This document shows, one piece after another, positions 1-9,700 of a stretch of DNA of 64,000 nucleotides (the first letter of the stretch is position 1; every line of letters starts with the position of its first letter). The DNA comes from Maribacter orientalis. Its GTDB lineage: Bacteria > Bacteroidota > Bacteroidia > Flavobacteriales > Flavobacteriaceae. The notes under the pieces are model-generated. The model did not search any database. It saw only the letters and a program-made list of their open reading frames with translations, and had not been told where the DNA came from. The stretch spans positions 1 to 64,000 of the forward strand of contig NZ_FNZN01000012.1 of NCBI RefSeq assembly GCF_900109345.1, given 5' to 3'. A program made the position numbers and the translations under genes.

Positions 1-1024
1 GGAAACAGGCGCCACGGTCCAATTACTGGCGACCGTATTACCGATAAATGCAACCGATAAGACCCTAAGCTGGTCAAGCAACGACCCTTCTATAGCAACT
101 GTAGACGGTATCGGAAATATTACCGCACAGGGCATTGGCACCGCAATTATATATGTAACGACCAATGACGGGGGCCATACCGCGACAGCGACCGTTACCG
201 TAACGGAGCCTACGACAGCCAATGGAACCTGCAACGGAATACTCACGGATATATCCGAGCCTGTAGGCAGCGGAACCATAACTTCCCGTAACGATTTCTT
301 ACCAGCGGAAGATAGGTTCAAGGCATTCGATAATAAAGCTATACAAGGCACGTTCAGCAAATGGCTGGATGCAGGCGGGATACCTACTAGTGCCGATCCA
401 AGCTGGATCCAATTGGCTTTAAGCGAGGCCAAACGAGTGGAGCGTATAGTAATTACCAGTGCCAATGATGATTATGGCCGTGACCCTATGGATTTCAGGC
501 TGATGGCATCCAATGGAGGTGCATTCACTGAAGTTGGAAGTTGGAACGGTGAAACCTTCGCCCAGCGATACCAATCAAGGACCTTTGAACTGAACGCTCC
601 TGGCTCTTATTCAACATATAGATTGGAAATTACTAAAAATGAGGATGATGTGGAAATGACCCAGTTGGCCGAAATTGAACTTTTAGGATGTGTACCTGAA
701 AGTACACAAATCATTAGCCTTACTTCAAAATTTAATTCTATACATAATGATTTTCAAGAAAATGAATTTAGCTTCTCTCCTAATCCAGTAGGTGAAAATC
801 GTATCGTAACTCTTCATTTACCAAATAATCTTACCGATACAGAAGTTATGGTCACTATCTATAGTATTGAAGGAAAATTAGTTCATTCTTCTAAATTTTG
901 GAATGCAAATGGTGTTTACAATTTTGAATTACAGCTTAATCGAAGTTTACCAAAAGGCATCTACCTAATGGATGCAAGAAATAGAGGGAAAGATGTTTAT
1001 AGAAAAAAAATTATATTAAAATAG
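1..1024 (+). CDS. Secreted BIG2/discoidin-like protein with T9SS sorting domain (3' part)
   Basis: The reading frame is open from base 2 to the TAA at 1022-1024 and has no start in the window, so only the C-terminal ~340 residues are seen. The first ~70 residues look like a bacterial Ig-like (BIG2) domain (WSSNDPSIATVDGIG, then alternating Thr/Val strands). Residues ~80-225 resemble an F5/8 type C (discoidin-like) carbohydrate-binding fold (FKAFDNK, WIQLALSEAKRVERI). The last ~80 residues are a type A T9SS sorting domain (FSFSPNPVGENR, ending RKKIILK). The protein is therefore probably exported through the outer membrane and surface-attached or released; the catalytic part, if any, lies upstream. 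GC is near 50% over the first ~600 bases and falls to about 25% over the sorting domain. Confidence 0.8.
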   Translation, partial: ETGATVQLLATVLPINATDKTLSWSSNDPSIATVDGIGNITAQGIGTAIIYVTTNDGGHTATATVTVTEPTTANGTCNGILTDISEPVGSGTITSRNDFLPAEDRFKAFDNKAIQGTFSKWLDAGGIPTSADPSWIQLALSEAKRVERIVITSANDDYGRDPMDFRLMASNGGAFTEVGSWNGETFAQRYQSRTFELNAPGSYSTYRLEITKNEDDVEMTQLAEIELLGCVPESTQIISLTSKFNSIHNDFQENEFSFSPNPVGENRIVTLHLPNNLTDTEVMVTIYSIEGKLVHSSKFWNANGVYNFELQLNRSLPKGIYLMDARNRGKDVYRKKIILK

Positions 1025-1048
1025 CATTATCTAAAAAGTAAAGAAACT

Positions 1049-1084
1049 TGATACTTGCCAATTCAATAAGGTTGGTAAGTATCA
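1049..1084. terminator. Inverted repeat after the first gene, probable terminator
   Basis: Arms TGATACTTGCCAA and TTGGTAAGTATCA form a 13-bp stem with one G-T wobble and a 10-base loop, 25 bases after the stop codon of the upstream gene. No clean T tract follows immediately, so termination efficiency is uncertain. Confidence 0.5.
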
Positions 1085-1447
1085 TGCTTATTAAAAAAAT
1101 ACCTTTTAAGGATTTTATAAAAAGCTATTATAAAATCTATAAATTAAATTAAACGCCGCAAATTATAAGTTATTCAACCCTGTTTTCCAGTTATTTAAAG
1201 AATATACTTTTGTTTTTTCTTCAATATATATTTTCATCTGTAAATTTGATTTGCAACCTATTTAATCAAAACTAAGTTTAGGATGGAATTAAATCAAATT
1301 TGCTATTATTCTTAAATTGAAAAATTTAAAAAGCTGAGCAAATATTTTATAATTAAATATAAATATTAGATCCATTTCTTACGGTAACATTAGTTCATCT
1401 GACGTATTTACTAATGATGCTTCCTACTAATTCTAACGTTAAAAACA
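1085..1447. other. AT-rich intergenic stretch without a gene
   Basis: Bases 1085-1447 are very AT-rich with short A and T runs. I see no ORF with coding character, no RNA gene and no TAnnTTTG promoter. A promoter for the following membrane protein must lie here or be non-canonical. Confidence 0.5.
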
Positions 1448-2260
1448 ATGAGTGAATTTATCAAAAAATATGAAATTTGGGTATTTCTAGTAATAGGCCC
1501 TATACTTAATGCGCTTTTCGTTTATGCTAGAATCCAAAACATAATCCCTAGATTTCTATATATCCATGGTCGTTTTTGTGTTCTTTTATTGGTATTACTC
1601 GCTATCGTGAAGTTTACGAGAGGCAATGAGGGCATTAAAGAAATATTTAGACCTATGTTAAAATGGAAAGTTAACCCTAAGTGGTACCTATTTAGCTTAC
1701 TTTTTGCCATGTCTGTAGGTTCTATTACCCTATTGCTTAAAGGCATGTATTTTGAAGGTGAATATTTTTCGTTTTTAAAATTTGATTTTGCTGCTCAAAC
1801 ATTAAAGGGTAGTTTGGTATTATTAATATGGGCTTTTCTCGGTGAAGTTGTATGGGTAAGTTATTGCATTCGCGAATTATCAAAAATCACAAAACCATTT
1901 TATGCGAGTCTACTTGTTGGAATTTTTTGGACAATATGGTGGATTCCAATAATTTATCATGGCGAAGGTATTCTTCCAGGCATTCCAATAGGGCCTTTAT
2001 CAATTTTTATGATGGGAATCGCAGGAATGTGCGCTGTAGTTTATGGTTGTGTTAAAAGTGGCGTTGTTGTATTGGTCATGCAATTTATGTTAAATATGAC
2101 TCTGAATATTTTATCAGTCTCACCAACCAAAGGAGGTGTTTCTACATTTACATCTTTTGCAATTATATATTTTCTGACAATGTTAATCTTTATGTATTTT
2201 ATGAATCCAAGTAAAAGATTAAAATCATCAAGTTCTAAAAGAAGTTTCAAGATCATATGA
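1448..2260 (+). CDS. CPBP (Abi/CaaX protease-like) family membrane protein, degenerate motifs
   Basis: A 270-aa protein with about seven or eight hydrophobic segments and a basic, Ser/Lys-rich tail. Residues ~135-147 (GEVVWVSYCIREL) occupy the place of CPBP motif 1 (EExxxR, typically EEIGWRGY), and FWTIWWIPI occupies motif 2 (FxxxH, typically WxxWHxP). In both, key residues are missing: the first Glu is Gly, the Arg is Val and the His is Trp. The family includes intramembrane proteases and bacteriocin-immunity proteins. This copy keeps the fold signature but probably cannot cleave peptides. It stands alone upstream of the methyltransferase and NRPS genes on the same strand, so a role in export or self-protection is possible but unproven. 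Confidence 0.55.
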   Translation: MSEFIKKYEIWVFLVIGPILNALFVYARIQNIIPRFLYIHGRFCVLLLVLLAIVKFTRGNEGIKEIFRPMLKWKVNPKWYLFSLLFAMSVGSITLLLKGMYFEGEYFSFLKFDFAAQTLKGSLVLLIWAFLGEVVWVSYCIRELSKITKPFYASLLVGIFWTIWWIPIIYHGEGILPGIPIGPLSIFMMGIAGMCAVVYGCVKSGVVVLVMQFMLNMTLNILSVSPTKGGVSTFTSFAIIYFLTMLIFMYFMNPSKRLKSSSSKRSFKII

Positions 2261-2499
2261 GCGTAATAGTATCATAAAATTTCGCTAAATTTATTATGTT
2301 TTTCTAAGAAAATTTAAGCATAAATGTTTGTATACAGCAATAATATGATTATCAACCATAATTTATAAATCGATTAAGTTTAGATGTATATACATATTAA
2401 ATCAAGATTAATAAATGAACTGGTTTATAATATAATCGTTATAATTGTTTGGACCTAATTACTAATTAAACCTTCTTCAACTACTATTCATTCTAACAT

Positions 2500-3360
2500 A
2501 TGAAAAATAAAATAAAATCAATTCTATATTCTTTTATAGCAGGAACTTTAGGTAATATTCTTGTCTTTCTTCAACCAAAAAAAGCACGCCAACTTGCAGA
2601 GAATAGAATAACTCTGATACACAAAAACAAGAATAGTATGAGTATACCCGAAAGGTTAATGCGTGCTGCACTTGTAAAAAAACTTGATAAAATAGAAGAT
2701 TACGATACCATAGCTAAATTAAATCGAAATTTTTGGGTTGACAATGCAGCTACAGAGTTATTTTCAGAAACGGAGGATGGATTTGAAACTGATTTTCTTC
2801 CAAACTGTACCTTTATATTCGATTTACTTAAGAAAGAATTATCAAATCAACCGGAAAAATTTGACACACTAGTAGAAATTGGAACTGGGAATGGTGATGT
2901 ACTAAATTATCTTAGTACAGAATTCCCTAAAATAGACCATTTTGTAGGTATTGACCTTAGTTTAAAACAAATTGAATTAAATAATAAAAAATTCAAAAAC
3001 AATAAAAAGCTTGAGTTTGTAGCCGAAGATGCTTTTGATTGGGTTAAAGAAAATGGCCATAGCAATACTATTTTTGTATCTTCTAGAGGTGTATTAGAAT
3101 ATTTTCTTGAGGAACGTTTACAAGAATTATTGAAAGAAATAAATCAATTAGGCAAAACTATATTCGTTGCTATAGAACCAAATGGTGGTGATCACGATTT
3201 TGAAACGAACCCTAGTTCTCAACTTTATGGAAATGAACCCTCATTTTCACACAACTACCCAAGGCTTTTCAAAAATGCTGGTTTTAATTTGTGGCATTTT
3301 TCACAACAACCATGGCTTGGAGGAACTGATAATCAAACATTTATTGGAGCTAAAAACTAA
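2500..3360 (+). CDS. Class I SAM-dependent methyltransferase
   Basis: A 286-aa protein. The SAM-binding motif I is VEIGTGNGDVL at residues ~124-134, followed by the acidic ribose-binding position in VGIDLS and a motif-III-like VSSRGVLEYF. Residues ~8-25 are hydrophobic (LYSFIAGTLGNILVFL), so the enzyme may associate with the membrane or have an unusual N-terminal cap. The substrate cannot be told from sequence. It lies 370 bases upstream of the NRPS/PKS genes on the same strand and may be a tailoring enzyme of that cluster, but the gap is long enough for it to have its own promoter. ATG at 2500 is the first start before the conserved fold. Confidence 0.7.
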   Translation: MKNKIKSILYSFIAGTLGNILVFLQPKKARQLAENRITLIHKNKNSMSIPERLMRAALVKKLDKIEDYDTIAKLNRNFWVDNAATELFSETEDGFETDFLPNCTFIFDLLKKELSNQPEKFDTLVEIGTGNGDVLNYLSTEFPKIDHFVGIDLSLKQIELNNKKFKNNKKLEFVAEDAFDWVKENGHSNTIFVSSRGVLEYFLEERLQELLKEINQLGKTIFVAIEPNGGDHDFETNPSSQLYGNEPSFSHNYPRLFKNAGFNLWHFSQQPWLGGTDNQTFIGAKN

Positions 3361-3730
3361 AAGCCTCACACTAAAATACTTGAAAAGTAATATTTTAAAA
3401 ATATTTTTTTTAATGATCTAATTTTAATTTTTAAAAGTAATATTTGACCTTTATTAATTGTTTTAAAACAATGTAATTGGTTTTAAACGTTAAAATAAAC
3501 AACTTGCCTATTTTATGTTTTTAAAGCCATTTTATTTTTTAAATTTATTTTAAAAATTCCCCTTAAAATTTCATAAATACTAATTTCATTCTATATCATT
3601 TTATGTGTCATATAGGATGCTAAAATGGTTGACATTACAAAAAAATGTATACATCCGTTTTTAAATGATGTTAAAATATACCGTAGCTTGGAGAAGTTAA
3701 ATAATACCACTTTAATAAAATTACAAGAAA
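3361..3730. other. AT-rich leader region upstream of the NRPS/PKS genes
   Basis: This 370-base stretch has GC well below 25%. It contains AATATTTT/AAAATATT followed by an eight-T run (about 3389-3413), which may act as a weak terminator for the methyltransferase. It also contains a 13-base direct repeat, AAAAGTAATATTT, at 3383-3395 and 3433-3445. A TTGACA is present at 3629-3634, but no TAnnTTTG -7 box follows at normal spacing. A 37-codon ORF (3625-3738) overlaps the NRPS start. Confidence 0.45.
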
Positions 3731-3738
3731 ATGAGTAA
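3625..3738 (+). CDS. Possible 37-aa leader ORF overlapping the NRPS start
   Basis: ATG at 3625 opens a 37-codon frame (MVDITKKCIHPFLND..., ending LQENE) whose stop TAA overlaps the start of the large synthetase in the sequence ATGAGTAA. That geometry would allow translational coupling. The peptide matches no family I know, is too short to be an MbtH-like protein and has no clear ribosome binding site. It could equally be chance in AT-rich DNA. Confidence 0.2.
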   Translation: MVDITKKCIHPFLNDVKIYRSLEKLNNTTLIKLQENE

Positions 3739-6700
3739 CCCTAATCAACTTTACCTTCTTTTTGAAAAAGCAGCAAAATTATATCCTGATAACTATTGCA
3801 TAATATTAGAAGAAAACAAGGTAACGTATAAGCAAGTTGAACAAGAGGTTCAAAAAGCCTATAGTGCAGTTATACTCAATGCTAAAAATGAAGAATTTAT
3901 AGGGGTTCCTACAACTAGATGTATTGAACAAATCATCTTTGTCTTAGCAATATTAAAAGCAGGCAAGGCTTATCTTCCAATTGATTTTGGTTATCCAAAA
4001 AAAAGACTAGATAGCATAAAAACTAATTCAAATGTTTCTTTTTGTTTAACAACAAAAATAGATGAAACCAATGCATTTGAAATGGGGCTCAAGCCATTAT
4101 TAGTTAATGACCAATCACAATTCGTTGTCGATAATGAAATTGCGCAAAATGACCAAGATTTAGCTACTTATATTTTATACACCTCAGGTTCAACAGGCGA
4201 ACCTAAAGGTGTTTGTATGGGTGAAAAAGCAATGGTTAATTTAATTAATTGGCAGAACGAAAATTCTGTATGTAAGAGTAACTCACGTACCTTACAATTT
4301 GCTCCATTAAGTTTTGATGTTTCTTTTCAAGAAATTATGTCAACCTTAAGTAATGGAGGTACGCTTGTATTAATAAATAATGCATTGAGACTTGATATGG
4401 TTGCGCTTTTAAATTATATTAAAGAGCAACAGGTCAATAGACTATTTCTACCTTTCGTTGCATTACAAGCTTTAGCTGAAACGGCTATCAGTATCGATAT
4501 TTTTCCTGAATCCCTTAAGGAAATAATGACTGCGGGCGAGCAACTCAAAATCACCACTCAAGTAAGAACCTTTTTTAATGAATTAAACGATTGTGTACTC
4601 TATAATCAATATGGACCTACAGAATGCCATGTGGTAACTGAATTAAAACTAGATGGTAAGCCAGCAAATTGGCCTGCTTTACCGACAATTGGTAAACCTA
4701 TTAGTAATACATCCATATTTATCATAGATAAAGATCAGCAACTCGTACCCAATGGTAGTATTGGTGAGCTTTGTATTGCAGGAGTTTGTTTAGCTAAAGG
4801 TTATTTAAATAATGAACAATTAACAAATGAAAAATTTGTCAATTGGAAATCAACCGACGGTAAAATAATTCGAATTTACCGAACTGGAGATATTGCACAA
4901 TATTTACCTGATGGTAATATTGAATTTCTAGGTCGTAAAGATGACCAAGTAAAAATTAGCGGGCACAGAATAGAACTGGCCGAAGTTGAATTAGCCATTA
5001 ATTCCTTATCAGGTATTCACCAAACAGTGGTAATTGCTTCAAGTCATTTGGCTGGACAAACACAACTAGTTGCCTACATGCAACCGAATAAGGAACATAT
5101 GGATATAAATGAAATTCGTAAAGAAATTACGAATTTACTGCCAGAATATATGATCCCGTCTTATTTTATATTAATCGAAAATTTTCCTAGAACTTCTAGT
5201 GGAAAGATTGATAAAAAGAATTTACCCCCACCTAAATATAGTAGACCAAGCTCTGCGCCGCCCTACAAAAAAGCAGTCACTAAAATTCAAAAAAACCTAA
5301 CCAAAGTATTTGTAGATTTATTACATGTACCTAAAATTGGTATTAATGATAATTTCTTTGAATTTGGAGGGACTTCATTATTAGCACAAAAAGTCGTAGC
5401 TGTTTTATTAAAGGATTATAAGTATAAATTACCGGTAACAAAACTGTATCAGTTTCCTAATATCGCCGAAATATCTGATTATTTAGAATCAAGTACTAAA
5501 AGTAAGAATAGAAAATTCATCAAAAAGAATAAAAGCTCGAACTCCTCTAGAGATATCGCCGTCATTGGTATGGCTGGGAGGTTTCCTGGAGCTAATACCA
5601 TTGAAGAATTATGGGATGTTCTCAAAAATGGGAAAGAAACCGTATCATTTTTTTCTAAGGATGAATTGGATTCTAACATTCCTGATCGTTTAAAAAATGA
5701 CCCCCTGTATGTAAAAGCTCGAGGTATAATAACTTCAGCTAAAGAATTTGACGCTTCATTTTTTGGTTTAAATCCTAAAGTAGCTTCAGTAATGGACCCG
5801 CAACAACGACTATTTTTAGAAATAGCATGGGAAGTACTAGAGCAATCGGGTCATCTACCAAAGCACTATAATGGTAGTATTGGTGTTTATGCAGGAACCG
5901 GTACAAATACATATTATAAAAATAATGTTCTTGAAAACAAAGAAGTATTAAGTCAAGTTGGTGAATTTCAAGCAAATACATTAAACGAAAAAGATTATAT
6001 TTCAACAAGAACCGCCTATCATTTAAATTTAAAGGGTCCGGCAGTTAGTGTTCATTCCGCTTGTTCAACCTCACTTCTCGCTATTGCAGAAGCTGTTGAA
6101 TCGATTAGGAGTGGCCAATGTGATGTAGCTCTAGCTGGTGGTTCTAGTATAACCTCTCCAATTAATAGTGGTCATCTTTATCAAGAAGGTTCTATGTTTA
6201 GTCCAGATGGACATTGCCGCTCATTTGACAAAGATGGTAAAGGAACAGTTTTCAGTGATGGTTGTGGTGTTGTACTTTTAAAAAGTTTAGATGCTGCTAA
6301 AAAAGATGGTGATCAAATATTTGGAGTCATTAAAGGTGTTGGAATAAATAACGATGGTGGTGGAAAAGGTAGTTTTACTGCGCCCAGTGTTGAAGGTCAA
6401 TCCGGTGCAATTGTTCGAGCAATAAATGATGCCAATATTTCACCCTCAGAAATTAGTTACATTGAAGCCCATGGAACTGCCACACCAATTGGTGACCCTA
6501 TTGAAATGGAAGGTCTTCACGATGCATTTGGCGAACAAACAAAAAAAGGATATTGCGCTGTTGGATCAATAAAAAGTAACATGGGCCATCTTACGGCTGC
6601 AGCTGGTGTTGCAGGCTTTATAAAAACAATCTTGTCCCTATACCATCAACAGATACCGCCGTCTTTAGGTTTTTCAGAACCTAATCCAGCAATTGATTTT

Positions 6701-9700
6701 ACAAACAGTCCATTTTTTGTAAATAATATATTACGTGAATGGAAATCTGAAAATATTCGTCGTGCCGGAATAAGCTCTTTTGGGGTGGGAGGAACAAACG
6801 TTCATGTAATTGTTGAAGAGTTTGAAAAACAACCCATAAAGTCTGGAGAAAGTAAACCTTTACAACTTCTTACTTGGTCGGCAAAAACTGAAAAAAGTCT
6901 TGATGGTTATAAGACGAGTTTAGGGGATTTTATAAAATCTTCTTCTGACATAAAGTTGGCAGATGTAGCTTACTCTCTAAGTAATACCAGAGAATCTTTT
7001 AATAAAAGAAGTTTCGTTTTAGCTTCAGATTCAGATTTAGAAAGTACAATTAGTAAACTTTTACTAGATGAAAATACAGTTAAAAAATCTGATTTAAAAG
7101 CAGTACCTAGTGAATTGGCATTTCTTTTTCCCGGTCAAGGTGCACAATATTTACAAATGGGAAAAGCGCTCTATGATCATGAAAATGTTTTTAAAGAGGC
7201 AGTAGACCAATGCGCTGAAATTTTACTTAAAGAATTTGATTTTGATATCCGACATATAATTTATCCAAAAGAAAATTTTTTAGAGGCAGAAAAAGCTCTA
7301 AAGGATACCCAATTTACACAACCTGCTTTATTTGTTGTAGAGTATGCCCTTTCTCAACTTTGGATAAGTTGGGGAATTGAACCAACAATTCTTTGTGGTC
7401 ATAGTGTTGGTGAATTTGTAGCAGCACATTTGGCTGGAGTATTTACCCTAAAAGATGCATTGATTTTAGTTGCGATTCGCGGAAGATTAGTAAGTCAACT
7501 TCCAGGCGGAAGCATGTTATCGGTAAGATCCACCTTCAAAAATTTATCTGAACTACTGCCTGAAACACTTTCAATGGCTGCAGTAAACTCAGATTTGTTA
7601 TGTGTGGTATCGGGTGAAGATGAGCCTATAGAGGCATTTGCTAAAGTATTAGAGCAAAAAGAAATTCCGAATAGGTTACTTAAAACAAGTCATGCCTTTC
7701 ATTCTACAATGATGGACCCCGTTTTAGCCAAGTTTGAAGCGGAAGTCAAAAAAATTGAATTGAATTCACCTCTTTTACCTATTATTTCAACTGTAACAGG
7801 TACATGGCTTAGCGAAACTGAAGCTACTGATCCAAAATACTGGACAAATCATTTACGAGCTACCGTTCGTTTTTCAGATGCTATGGAAACGGCTCTTGAA
7901 TTAGAAGATATTTTATTGTTGGAAGTTGGTCCTGGCCGTGCTTTAACTACTTTATCTCAGCAAAAAAAGAAAGCCAAGTCCGTAATATCTATATCCAGTT
8001 TAGTTTTACCTAATGAAAACGAAAATTCTTATCATACTGTTTTATCTGCCTTAGGACAACTATGGCAAAATGGTATTGAACCCAATTGGAAAGAATTCTA
8101 TAAGGGACAATCTAGACAAAAAGTTAGATTACCAGCGTATGTATTTGACAAAAAACTCTGCTGGATAGAGCCAATAAAAAACCAAAACCCTAGTATACAA
8201 AACCATACCTCAATTGATCAGAATACTAATAAATTTATACAACCAGAAATGAATACAGTTATACAACCTGACAGAAAAGTAAAAATTCTGGAGAAAATTT
8301 CAGATATCATTTTGAATACTTCAGGAATAGAATTAGAATCTTCTGAATATGAACATAATTTCCTTGAACTTGGCCTTGATTCACTAGTTTTAACCCAAAT
8401 GGCAATAAGTTGTAAAAATGAATTTAAAACTCCAATTACCTTTCGACAGTTAAATGGTGAATTTAGCACACCAAATCTTTTAGCTAGCCATTTAGACAAA
8501 ACTTTACCGCCAGATCGTTATGCTGTACAAGCACCAACTATACCTATTGCACCCAATGCATCTGTAATAACACCTGCAGTATCTCATACAGCAGCAAATA
8601 TACCTACACAGACAACTACATCATATGCTGTTTCATATGATAACAATAATAGTGCGATAGACCTAATTGCCCAGCAACTTCAAATATTGGGAAGACAATT
8701 AGAATTACTAAAAGGAAATAATAGTAACTCTGGAACGGTAAAAGATAATAGTCCTGCTCCTGTACCAGTTCAAGAATTCCAAAACAATACTATAAATTTA
8801 AATCCTCCCGCTTCATTAGATATACTTTCAGAGGATGAGATAAAGGAGCATAAAAAACCTTTTGGAGCTTCTCCTAAGATAGAAAAGCAATCTACCGAAA
8901 TTCAATCACACCAAAAGTTATTTTTAGAGAAATTAACCACCAGCTACAACAAAAAAACAGCTGCTAGTAAAGCTTATACCCAAAAACATCGTTCTCATAT
9001 GTCAGACCCACGAGTGGTATCTGGCTTTAAACCACTTACAAAAGAACTAGTATATCCAATTGTAGTTGAGAAATCATCTGGCAACAGATTATGGGATATT
9101 GATGGGAACGAGTATATAGATACATTAAACGGATTTGGATCTTGTCTATTTGGTCATCAACCAGAATTCATTACCAAAGCTCTAAAAAAACAAATTGATA
9201 GTGGGTATGAAGTTGGTCCACAACATCCCCTAGCAGGTGAGGTTTGTGAACTACTTTGTGAGTTTACAGGGCATGATCGTGCAGCACTTTGTAATACTGG
9301 CTCAGAAGCTGTTTTAGGTGCCATGCGTATAGCTAGAACCGTAACTGGCCGTTCATTAATTGTAACCTTTACTGGATCTTACCATGGTATTAATGACGAA
9401 GGTCTTGTGAGAGGTTCTAAAAAATTAAAAACTTTCCCAGCCACAGCCGGTATTATCTCTGAATCAGTTCAAAATGTATTGGTTCTAGAATATGGTACTG
9501 ACGAAAGTTTAGAAATAATTCGTAGTCGATCTCATGAATTGGCGGCCGTTCTTGTGGAACCAGTTCAAAGTCGTAGACCTGAGTTCCAACCAATAGATTT
9601 CCTTAAAAAGGTAAGGGAAATAACTTCGGCAACAGAGACAGTACTCATTTTTGATGAAGTTATTACTGGTTTTCGTATGCATCCAGGTGGCGCGCAAGCT

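Noticed and set aside
8218-8499. Antisense ORFs within the NRPS/PKS genes (for example this 93-codon one)
   Set aside because: They lie opposite strongly conserved domains, have no family match and reflect codon bias of the real gene.
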